Origin: an uncultured Collinsella sp.
GTDB lineage: Bacteria > Actinomycetota > Coriobacteriia > Coriobacteriales > Coriobacteriaceae
Reading direction: 5' to 3'
Assembly: GCA_902493145.1 (NCBI GenBank)
Contig: CABUOA010000012.1
Location: 1 to 53,697, forward strand
DNA length: 53,697 nt
The position numbers were made by a program, and so were the translations under genes. Positions 33,766 through 41,400 of this stretch are shown one piece after another (position 1 is the stretch's first letter; each line of letters begins with the position of its first letter). Under the pieces are notes generated by a model. That model was given only the letters and a program-made list of their open reading frames with translations. It ran no database searches and was not told the origin of the DNA.

Positions 33766-35565
33766 GTGTCTGAACAGGCGAATTATGGTGTTGCTCATGC
33801 GTTTGGCGCACGGTTGCTCAGTTATGCGGATAACGCAGCTCTGCCGGTTGATGTACACGACTTTTCCGATGCAATCAATCGGTGTTTACTCGTCGATAAG
33901 ACTATGTTTATTGCCGATATATTGGACAGCGAAGCGCCTGTTGCGCTTTGTTGTCGGCCCAAGGGTTTTGGCAAGAGCATGAACCTATCGATGCTCAAAT
34001 GCTATTTGGAACGACCTGATCACCGGCGGCCGGACCGAAGTCCGTTCGTCGGCACCCAGATTTGGCAGGCGGGTGGCGGTCGCTATCGTGATGAGTACGC
34101 GCGCTATCCGGTCATCATGCTCGACTTTTCAGCTGCCGCTGTGAGGCGCGACGCTGATGCTGCGGCGGCTATTCGCAGCGCTGTCGCGAACGAGTGCGCC
34201 CGATTGCTGCCGCTGCTTGCCGCACCTGATCTGTCAAGACGTGAAGTCCGTCTTATCGAGAGGGCGGCGCGTGGGGTGGCCAGCGATAAGGAGATCGATG
34301 CGGCGCTTGGCGTGCTTATTAAACTGCTCCAGACAGCTTTCGATGAGCAGGTTGTTCTTCTGATAGACGACTACGACGCGGTATGTCCAAAGCGTTTGGA
34401 CGCTAAGGACGACGGTAACGTGGATTCCCTAGAGTCGCTCAGCCGAATGTTGTTCGACACCATTGCTGACGCCGGCGACTCGTTGCGATTGACCTGTCTG
34501 ATGGGCGAGTGCTCCGGTCCTGCCGAGTTTGCGTTGTCCCAGCGTGGGGTTTCCTATCGGTCGGCGACGCCGCTGTCGAGTTGGTGTGATCGATGGTTCG
34601 GTTTTTCGGACGACGAAGTCCGGGTGCTGTTGGATTGCATCGGTCGCAACGGCTGTCTGGATGACGCGCGTGAGTGGCTCGAGGGCTATCTGCTTGGTGG
34701 TTTTTATTGCTCGAGCCCGGAGCGCGTGGTGGACTACGCACAGCGCGGTTGCGTCGCGCCTGTTCGGGCAGATCTGTATGGTTACGCCGACCGTCTGAGC
34801 GCATGCGTCGGCGACTGGAATCTCATGCGCCTGTCCGCATTGTTCGATTTGCTTGAGCCGCATGGGTTTATTGAGGCGCCAGTGCATGTGCATGCCGAGG
34901 AGGCCGATGCCGCCAAGCCCGAAGATATCTGGACAGCGCTGTATCTGTCTGGATTTCTTACGACGGATATGACGGGGCATTCGGAGGACAGCGCGTGCCT
35001 TCGTACCCTGCGTCTGCCCAACAACGAAGTGCGTCAGGCGCTCCGTCTTGTAATTCTGGAGTGGTTTGAGTGCGCCGTTGAGGACGTTGGAGTTATCGAC
35101 TCGTTCCATGACGGGCTGTGTCGAGGAGACGAGGACACCGTAAAGCAAGCTTTGAGCTGTGCTATCGGCGATCTGGGCATCGATGTGGGCCAATCAGATG
35201 TGCCGACAGCCTATCATCTGGCGCTTCAGGGGCTCTGCTTTGGACTGCCCGGCTATTGCAATCCCAGCTCCAAGCGAAGTGGCGTCTCGGATCGCTGGGA
35301 TATCCAGGTGATTCCCACCGGTCGGGTGTTTGACGTGGCCGACACGCTCGGCATGCTCGATGAGCGACCGCTCATTACGATCAACATGTTGTACGACCCT
35401 GGCGTCGATGCCCTGGGCCTGGAACTGTTGGCGGTTCAGGCGCTGCTCGACATAGAGCGCGACGGCATCGATGATATCCGCGTGCCGCGCCCCGCCGTCG
35501 GGCGCATGCGTTGGGGCTTTGGTTTTGACGGTCAGCGTGTGTCCGTGGTGTGCCAACGACTGTAG
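33766..35565 (+). CDS. AAA-ATPase_like protein with a degenerate nuclease-like C-terminus
   Basis: 599 residues starting at GTG 33766 (GGAGAG seven bases before). The first two thirds match the AAA-ATPase_like family: DFSDAINRCLLVDKTMFIADIL, a P-loop CRPKGFGKSMNLSML (63-71, Lys70), PVIMLDFSAA and a Walker B-like VVLLIDDYDAVCP. These proteins usually end in a PD-(D/E)XK nuclease domain (DUF1703). Here the corresponding region (about 500-599) reads GVSDRWDIQVIPTGRVFDVAD...PLITINMLYD, so the usual D...ExK residues are not evident and the nuclease may be inactive. Family function is unknown. GC content is like the flanks, so it is not obviously recent. Confidence 0.8.
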   Translation: MSEQANYGVAHAFGARLLSYADNAALPVDVHDFSDAINRCLLVDKTMFIADILDSEAPVALCCRPKGFGKSMNLSMLKCYLERPDHRRPDRSPFVGTQIWQAGGGRYRDEYARYPVIMLDFSAAAVRRDADAAAAIRSAVANECARLLPLLAAPDLSRREVRLIERAARGVASDKEIDAALGVLIKLLQTAFDEQVVLLIDDYDAVCPKRLDAKDDGNVDSLESLSRMLFDTIADAGDSLRLTCLMGECSGPAEFALSQRGVSYRSATPLSSWCDRWFGFSDDEVRVLLDCIGRNGCLDDAREWLEGYLLGGFYCSSPERVVDYAQRGCVAPVRADLYGYADRLSACVGDWNLMRLSALFDLLEPHGFIEAPVHVHAEEADAAKPEDIWTALYLSGFLTTDMTGHSEDSACLRTLRLPNNEVRQALRLVILEWFECAVEDVGVIDSFHDGLCRGDEDTVKQALSCAIGDLGIDVGQSDVPTAYHLALQGLCFGLPGYCNPSSKRSGVSDRWDIQVIPTGRVFDVADTLGMLDERPLITINMLYDPGVDALGLELLAVQALLDIERDGIDDIRVPRPAVGRMRWGFGFDGQRVSVVCQRL

Positions 35566-35582
35566 CGGCGGGCGAAAGCCCT

Positions 35583-36605
35583 TTACTGTTCTGCGTCCTT
35601 CATGGGCGGCATGGGCTTCCAGTTGGGATCCTTAACGATCTTGCGGGCGTCCTTCATGCCACGGCGCAGCGCCGGAATGCCGGTCTTAAAGCACTTGTCG
35701 ACCGCAGCCAGGCGAATGAATTCCTTGCAGAAGGTTGCGGCATTGCCCAGACGGAACAGAATGGGGTGGTAATCGCCGTAGGTCTGCATGTAGCGGGCCA
35801 AAAAGCCTCGGTTGCGCATGATGTAGTAGCGGTTGGTGTCGCTCGTGGAGTTGAGCTGTCGTTTGCCGGCGATGTCCCAGTTAGAGACGGCGCGGGCGCG
35901 CTTGAGGACCACGTCGGCGACAACGGCAGCGGGGAAATGCTGGCTGGCAATATAGCCGTAGCAGGCATCGTCGCCGTAGATGAAAAAGCGCGCGTCGGGT
36001 AAGCCGATCTTGTCGACTACGCGACGCGAGAACAGGCCGCCCTCAAAGCACAACTGGTTCATAGGACGATAGCCCTCGGGGCCCAAGTCCCACTTGGCGA
36101 TGGGGTTGGGAATGCCGAGCGAAAGGATGAGCTGGTACTGCCAAAAGAAGGCGCCGCCGTCAAAGTCCAGACGCGAACCTTGGATGACATCGTAGCGGTC
36201 CGTCCACTTGGCCAGGCGCTCGATGCCCTCCGGGATAACGAGCACGTCGTCGTCCATCACCCAGAACCACTGGGCGCCCAGGTCGTAGGCGCATTTGGTG
36301 CCGGCGGAGAAGCCACCCGCGCCGCCGCCGTTTTTGAGCTGCGGCGCGTAGATAACGCGGTCGGTGCCGCCTCGTGCATCGGGCTGATCGGTGTCGATGC
36401 CCCACAGGTTGGCCAAGCGCTCGTTAAATGCGGTGCACATGGCCTCGGTCTCGCGCGAATTCTCGTTATCGACGATCACGATGCGCCAAGGTGTTGCCGT
36501 GAGCTCGGTCATGGAGTCGAATAGGTTAGCCAAGAGCTCCTGGCGCTTGTACGTAACGACAACGATGGCGAGCTTGTCGATGGGGGTGGGAAGGGTGGAA
36601 GTCAT
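35583..36605 (-). CDS. Family 2 glycosyltransferase, galactofuranosyl/rhamnosyl-transferase-like
   Basis: 340-residue GT-A enzyme. KLAIVVVTYKRQELLANLFDSM starts the nucleotide-binding half, the metal-binding triad is WVMDDDVLV, and GRDDA-like FFIYGDDACYGY marks the acceptor side. The GlfT2-like NGGGAGGFSAGTKCAYD and RNRGFLARYM suggest the galactofuranosyltransferase branch. No membrane helix is present. It is divergent from the five-gene glycosyltransferase operon and likely works on the same surface glycan, which is unknown. AAAGGA lies 12 bases before the ATG. Confidence 0.83.
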   Translation of the reverse strand: MTSTLPTPIDKLAIVVVTYKRQELLANLFDSMTELTATPWRIVIVDNENSRETEAMCTAFNERLANLWGIDTDQPDARGGTDRVIYAPQLKNGGGAGGFSAGTKCAYDLGAQWFWVMDDDVLVIPEGIERLAKWTDRYDVIQGSRLDFDGGAFFWQYQLILSLGIPNPIAKWDLGPEGYRPMNQLCFEGGLFSRRVVDKIGLPDARFFIYGDDACYGYIASQHFPAAVVADVVLKRARAVSNWDIAGKRQLNSTSDTNRYYIMRNRGFLARYMQTYGDYHPILFRLGNAATFCKEFIRLAAVDKCFKTGIPALRRGMKDARKIVKDPNWKPMPPMKDAEQ

Positions 36606-36738
36606 GGGGAATATATCCTTTCACGCGCGGCGGGCGAGCGCTGCGCGGAAGCTATCGAATACGTCCGTAGGACGGCACCTATTGTAAAGGGTCGCTGCGC
36701 CATGTTGGCAAGGTTTGAATAAAACGCAGGAACCTGCC

Positions 36739-36948
36739 ATGGGCGAGGTGACTGCTATGCGTAACATTGATGTGCTGATTGCTGCTTGAGAGTACGAGCG
36801 TTTCAGCGACCGCGACCAAGCGCAGCGCTTCGATGGATATGTTGCGTGCGGCTTTGGGCTGTATGACGTCCTTTCGTACCGGTTTGCCTCTGCGGGCTCC
36901 ATAGATTATATAAACGCCCGCTGGCGCGCTGACCCTTTGATACCATGA
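36739..36948 (+). pseudogene. Possible decayed short gene with an in-frame TGA
   Basis: From ATG 36739 the frame reads 16 codons, one TGA (36787-36789), then 52 sense codons with protein-like composition (EYERFSDRDQAQRFDGYVAC, then GFGLYDVLSYRFASAG) up to a TGA at 36946. No family is recognised. A chance open frame is possible. The remainder of the 371-base gap shows no promoter I would call. Confidence 0.25.
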
Positions 36949-36976
36949 AACGACAGGTATTTCCTAAGGAGCACAT

Positions 36977-38080
36977 TTGTCTACTAACGCCTCTGGCAGC
37001 CCCGTTCTGTCGCTGCTTATTCCCATTTACAATGTTCAGCGCTACCTGCGCGAGTGTCTCGATTCCGCCCTGGCGCAGACGCTCAAGGATATTGAGATCA
37101 TCTGCATTAACGACGGGTCGACCGACAACTCGCCGGCGATTATCCGCGAGTATATGGAGCGCGATGGGCGCGTCAAGATGATCGACAAGGCCAACAGCGG
37201 CTACGGCGACTCGATGAACCACGGTCTGGAGATGGCGCGTGGCAAGTACGTTGGCATCTTGGAGTCCGATGACTTTATGGCGCCCGACGCACTCCAAAAG
37301 CTTGTCTCGGCCGCCGATACCAATAATGCCGACTTTGCGAAGGCGAACTTTGATTTCTACTGGTCTAAGCCCGAGGAGCGCCGTTCGCTGCACGAGATGT
37401 TTAAGGCAAGGGATTGTGGCAAACCGGTGCATCCCAGCAATACGACGCAGTTCTTTAAGCAAAAACCGTCGATTTGGTCGGCCGTGTACCGTCGTGATTT
37501 TCTTGAGCGCAACGGTATCAAGTTCCTGCCGACTCCGGGGGCATCCTTTCAGGACACGTCATTTGCCTTTAAGGTGATCGCGTGCGCCGATAAGGCTGTT
37601 TACCTGCATGATGCCGTGTTGTCGTATCGCCAGGACAACGAGAATTCCTCGGTCAATTCTTCGGCTAAGGTCTTTTGCGTCAATACCGAGTATGCCGAGA
37701 TTGAGCGTTGGATTCGAGAGGATTATGCCCGCGACCACGCAAGTGATGACGTCGCGCGCATGCTCAAGTTCAATCAACTCATTAAGTACGATTCGTACAT
37801 GTGGAACTATGTGCGCCTAGCGCCTAAGTTCTATAAGGAGTTCCTGGTGCAGATGGCTAAGGAATTTCAGGCGGCCTTGGACGCGGGGGAGTTTTCGCTT
37901 GACGACCTCAAGCCGTGGAAGCGCGCGAATCTCGCTGCCATTCTCAAAGATCCTGAGGGCTGGGTTGACGAGCATCCGAGTTTTGCGACGGATGGTGCCT
38001 TGGGGCGCGCTAAGTATTACGCCTCGGTTGGAGGCCCTGGCGTGGTCGCCGCCTTCCTCATCGAATCGCTGAGGGGGTAG
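36977..38080 (+). CDS. Family 2 glycosyltransferase A1
   Basis: 367 residues with an N-terminal GT-A domain: VLSLLIPIYNVQRYLRECLD, IEIICINDGSTDNSP and ILESDDFM as the DxD-type metal site. The C-terminal half has KPSIWSAVYRRDFLERNGI and FLPTPGASFQDTSFAFKV, a layout found in surface-polysaccharide glycosyltransferases. The start is TTG at 36977, with AAGGAG six bases before; there is no ATG nearby. It is a paralogue of the gene at 39202-40320, and the two share a 46-base identical stretch. First gene of the operon. Confidence 0.87.
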   Translation: MSTNASGSPVLSLLIPIYNVQRYLRECLDSALAQTLKDIEIICINDGSTDNSPAIIREYMERDGRVKMIDKANSGYGDSMNHGLEMARGKYVGILESDDFMAPDALQKLVSAADTNNADFAKANFDFYWSKPEERRSLHEMFKARDCGKPVHPSNTTQFFKQKPSIWSAVYRRDFLERNGIKFLPTPGASFQDTSFAFKVIACADKAVYLHDAVLSYRQDNENSSVNSSAKVFCVNTEYAEIERWIREDYARDHASDDVARMLKFNQLIKYDSYMWNYVRLAPKFYKEFLVQMAKEFQAALDAGEFSLDDLKPWKRANLAAILKDPEGWVDEHPSFATDGALGRAKYYASVGGPGVVAAFLIESLRG

Positions 38081-38086
38081 GTCGGC

Positions 38087-39127
38087 ATGGGAGAGGCCTC
38101 GTGTCCTAAAGCTACCATTGTCGTCCCCGTTTATAACTCTGTGCGTTCCATTCAGCGATGCCTCGATTCGCTGTTGGCCCAGTCCGAGCGCTCGATTCAG
38201 GTTGTCTGCGTCAACGACGGTTCGACCGATGATTCGTTGGACGTGTTGCGCCAGATCGCACAGGCCGACGATCGCGTGCTGGTGATTGACCAGGAAAACG
38301 CGGGCGTCTCGTGTGCTCGAAATGCCGGTATCGATGCCGCCGAGGGCGAGACCGTCTTTTTTGTGGACGCCGACGATTACATCGATGTCCAGACGGTCGA
38401 GCGCGTGCTGCATGCCATGGAGTCTGCAGATGCCGAGGCCGCCGTTTTTGGCGGCGTCTGTGAACCAGCCGATGCTGCCCCCAAACGCGTCCAGCAACTC
38501 ATGAGCCCCAAAGCCGGTACCTTCGGCGCCCGTGATCCCCAACTGCTGTTCCATTCGAATGCGCAGCCCTATGCCTGCCGTGCGGCTTTTTCGCGCGAGC
38601 TGCTCAATCGCGAAGGCATTCGCTTCGCCCCCGGTTTGGCTTTGGGCGAGGACGTCGTCTTCCAATTCGCGGCTTATGCGCTTGCCCGCAAGACCGTCGT
38701 CATGTCGGACAAGTTCTACCACTACGTGATGGAGAGCGAATCGGCGACGCACGAGTTCAACAGTGCCGAGGCTCGCGCCAAAAAGCTTGACGCCCACATG
38801 AGAATGCTCGAGGAGGTCTTGGAGGACTGGGCGACCTACGGTCTTTTGGACCTGTGTCCCGGTGAGCTGATAACTTGGTTTTTGGACCTCATTGTGTTCG
38901 ACCTGGCGCGCTTGGATGCCGATGACTTCCATCGCGTGGCGGCTCGCGTCAGCATGGACCTCATGACGTTTTTGGGAACGGAGTGGGCGGATATGCCTGC
39001 TAAGGGCGCCGTTCGCCGTGTTGCCCACAAGCTCGTTGCGGCGACCGCGGGCGTTTCGATGGCAGACGCCACGCTGTTCTATCTTTCGACTCGCGGTCTC
39101 AAAGCCTGCCTGGAGCGCTTTCTCTAA
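38087..39127 (+). CDS. Family 2 glycosyltransferase B
   Basis: 346 residues, GT-A type: ATIVVPVYNSVRSIQRCLDSLLAQ, VVCVNDGSTDDSL, NAGVSCARNAGIDAAEGE and FFVDADDYID (DxD). The C-terminal region (about 200-346) is helical with no membrane segment and is not similar to that of A1/A2. It begins 6 bases after the previous stop, so it is co-translated. The donor and acceptor are unknown. Confidence 0.87.
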   Translation: MGEASCPKATIVVPVYNSVRSIQRCLDSLLAQSERSIQVVCVNDGSTDDSLDVLRQIAQADDRVLVIDQENAGVSCARNAGIDAAEGETVFFVDADDYIDVQTVERVLHAMESADAEAAVFGGVCEPADAAPKRVQQLMSPKAGTFGARDPQLLFHSNAQPYACRAAFSRELLNREGIRFAPGLALGEDVVFQFAAYALARKTVVMSDKFYHYVMESESATHEFNSAEARAKKLDAHMRMLEEVLEDWATYGLLDLCPGELITWFLDLIVFDLARLDADDFHRVAARVSMDLMTFLGTEWADMPAKGAVRRVAHKLVAATAGVSMADATLFYLSTRGLKACLERFL

Positions 39128-39201
39128 TTCCAAGCGCTGCCGCCCGCCGCAACTCGGCTGCTAAAATAACCCTGTTACACGCTATTCAACAGGAGGTTCT
39201 C

Positions 39202-40320
39202 TTGCAGAACTCTGATACCCCTAAAGTTTCACTGCTTGTCCCCATTTGCAATGTCGAGCGCTACCTGCGCGAGTGCCTCGATTCCGCCGTGGCGCAGACG
39301 CTCAAGGACATCGAGATCATCTGCATCAATGACGGCTCCACCGATAGCTCGCCGGATATCATCCGCGAGTACATGGAGCGCGACCCCCGTGTAAAGATGA
39401 TCGACAAGGCCAACAGCGGCTACGGCGACTCGATGAACCGCGGCCTGGAGATGGCGCGCGGCGAGTACGTGGGCATCCTTGAGTCCGATGACTTTATGTT
39501 TGAGTATTCGCTCCAAAAACTGGTCGCCAAGGCCGATGCTGAACATGCCGATGTGGTAAAGGGCGACTTTTACCTGTATTGGTCCACGCCCAACGAGCGC
39601 CGTGAGCTGTTTGGGATCATCGACGAGCATATGACGGGCGCCGCGTATCGCCCTGTCGATCGCCCGGGCATCTTCTACCGCAAGCCCTCCATTTGGTCGG
39701 CTATCTATCGGCGCGAGTTCCTCAACGACAATCAGATTCGGTTCCTTCCCACGCCGGGTGCTTCGTATCAGGACGCGGGTTTTAACTTTAAGGTCTGGGC
39801 ATGCGCCGAGCGTGCCGCGTTTATCGCGGACCCCATTTTGTGCTATCGCCAAGACAACGAGAAGAGCTCCGTTAATTCGCCCAACAAGGTGTTTTGCGTG
39901 TGCGACGAATATGCCGAGATGCAGCGCTTTTTGGACGAGCGTCCCGAGCTTAAGGCTCAGCTTCAGGGCATTTTAATGCGCATGAAGGTCGATACGTACC
40001 GTTGGAATGATGAACGCCTGGTCGATGAACTGCGTGAGCAGTTTTGGGAGAAGGCCTCTCCCGAGCTCAAGGCCGACTGGGATGCCGGTCGCTTTGACCT
40101 GTCGCTGTTCGATCCGCGTGGCGAGACCGACTTGCGCCTGATGGTCAAGTCGCCCCGCGCCTATATCGATTCGCGCTTTGGCTTTAAAAAGCCGGGCAAG
40201 CTCAATACGTTTAAGCACTACTTTAAGATCGGCGGCCTGCCGCTTGTCTGGCGCGTGCTGACGTATCAGCGCACCTACGGCGACAACCCGCATCCCGACG
40301 ACGTGCCGGCCGCACAGTAG
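39202..40320 (+). CDS. Family 2 glycosyltransferase A2, paralogue of A1
   Basis: 372 residues starting at TTG 39202 with AGGAGG before it, the same unusual start arrangement as A1. VSLLVPICNVERYLRECLDS, IICINDGSTDSSP, NSGYGDSMNRGLEMARGEYVGILESDDFM, KPSIWSAIYRREFL and FLPTPGASYQD track A1 nearly residue for residue in the catalytic half; the last 120 residues differ more. It is preceded by a 74-base gap, the largest within the operon. Likely a duplicated enzyme adding a related sugar. Confidence 0.88.
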   Translation: MQNSDTPKVSLLVPICNVERYLRECLDSAVAQTLKDIEIICINDGSTDSSPDIIREYMERDPRVKMIDKANSGYGDSMNRGLEMARGEYVGILESDDFMFEYSLQKLVAKADAEHADVVKGDFYLYWSTPNERRELFGIIDEHMTGAAYRPVDRPGIFYRKPSIWSAIYRREFLNDNQIRFLPTPGASYQDAGFNFKVWACAERAAFIADPILCYRQDNEKSSVNSPNKVFCVCDEYAEMQRFLDERPELKAQLQGILMRMKVDTYRWNDERLVDELREQFWEKASPELKADWDAGRFDLSLFDPRGETDLRLMVKSPRAYIDSRFGFKKPGKLNTFKHYFKIGGLPLVWRVLTYQRTYGDNPHPDDVPAAQ

Positions 40321-40332
40321 GAGCGAGTGACT

Positions 40333-41400
40333 ATGGCTACCCCCAAGATTTCCGTTGTCGTTCCCATCTATAACGTGGAGGAGTGCCTAGCCTGGTGCCT
40401 GGACTCCCTGCTTGCGCAGGACATGCCCGATTGGGAAGGCGTGCTGGTCAACGATGGCTCGCCGGACGGCTCGCGCGATATCGCTGCTGCCTATTGCGAA
40501 AAGGATGCACGCTTTACGCTGGTCGATAAGGAGAACGGCGGCCTGTCGAGTGCGCGTAATGCGGGCATTGCTGCGTCCACGGCGCCTATCGTCGCGTTCT
40601 TGGATTCCGACGACCGCTTTACGCCCGATGCGTGCCGCGTGATCGTCGATGCCTTTGAACGCGAGGATTGCGACGTGTTGACCTTTGGCGCGAATCCGTA
40701 TCCGCTGGAGGCGGGGTATCCGTGGCTTAACTATGTGCTGAGCCCACGCGATGTGTCGTTTGAGGGCTTTAGCTCCGACTTACTGTTTAAGGAGGCGTCT
40801 CGCCCCTTTGCATGGCGCACCGCCTGCAAACGTGAGTTTTTGCTGGGCAACGGGATCGTGTTCGACGAAACCGTTAAGTATGGCGAGGACCAGGTCTTTG
40901 ATTTTGCCGTGTACGGTCGTTCGCGCAAGACCGCACTTATCTCGAACAAGCTGTATGACTACCGCGTGGCGCGCAAGGGTTCGCTCATGGACACCATGCG
41001 CTACGATGACGAGACGCGACTGCTGGAGCATGTGAAGATTTACTCTGCGGTGCTGGCTGACTGGCAGCGCGACGGTCTCGATGCCCAACATGCCGATGAC
41101 CTGGCATATTTCCTGTGCGATCTGGTGCTGTACGATGCGCTCAGGTTGCTGGGTTCGGACTGTGGCAAGGTGTTTGCTGCCGTTGCCACGGTACTTGCCG
41201 GTTCTGCCGTGGGCAGCGATGCTGCGCTCGCACAATGCGCTCCTTCTGTTGCTGCTATGGTGCGTACGGCGCTTACTGGCAAGGCTCCCAATGCCCGTGC
41301 ATGCAAAAAGCTCATGTTCGATTACGACGTCTTGAGGTTTGGGCGCCTGGGTGCCTGCAAACGCATGGCAGCGAACGCCCTGGGAAAGCGAGAAGTGTAA
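40333..41400 (+). CDS. Family 2 glycosyltransferase C
   Basis: 355 residues if started at ATG 40333, which has AGGAG nine bases before; a GTG two codons earlier is too close to that site. ISVVVPIYNVEECLAWCLDSLLAQ, VLVNDGSPDGS, GGLSSARNAGIAAS and AFLDSDDRF are the GT-A core. The second half includes FKEASRPFAWRTACKREFLLGNGI and EDQVFDFAVYGRS. The stop codon is immediately followed by the ATG of the next gene (TAAATG). Confidence 0.87.
   Translation: MATPKISVVVPIYNVEECLAWCLDSLLAQDMPDWEGVLVNDGSPDGSRDIAAAYCEKDARFTLVDKENGGLSSARNAGIAASTAPIVAFLDSDDRFTPDACRVIVDAFEREDCDVLTFGANPYPLEAGYPWLNYVLSPRDVSFEGFSSDLLFKEASRPFAWRTACKREFLLGNGIVFDETVKYGEDQVFDFAVYGRSRKTALISNKLYDYRVARKGSLMDTMRYDDETRLLEHVKIYSAVLADWQRDGLDAQHADDLAYFLCDLVLYDALRLLGSDCGKVFAAVATVLAGSAVGSDAALAQCAPSVAAMVRTALTGKAPNARACKKLMFDYDVLRFGRLGACKRMAANALGKREV

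Noticed and set aside
36787..36789. In-frame TGA as selenocysteine
   Set aside because: No selenoprotein family match and no hairpin of SECIS type directly after the codon.
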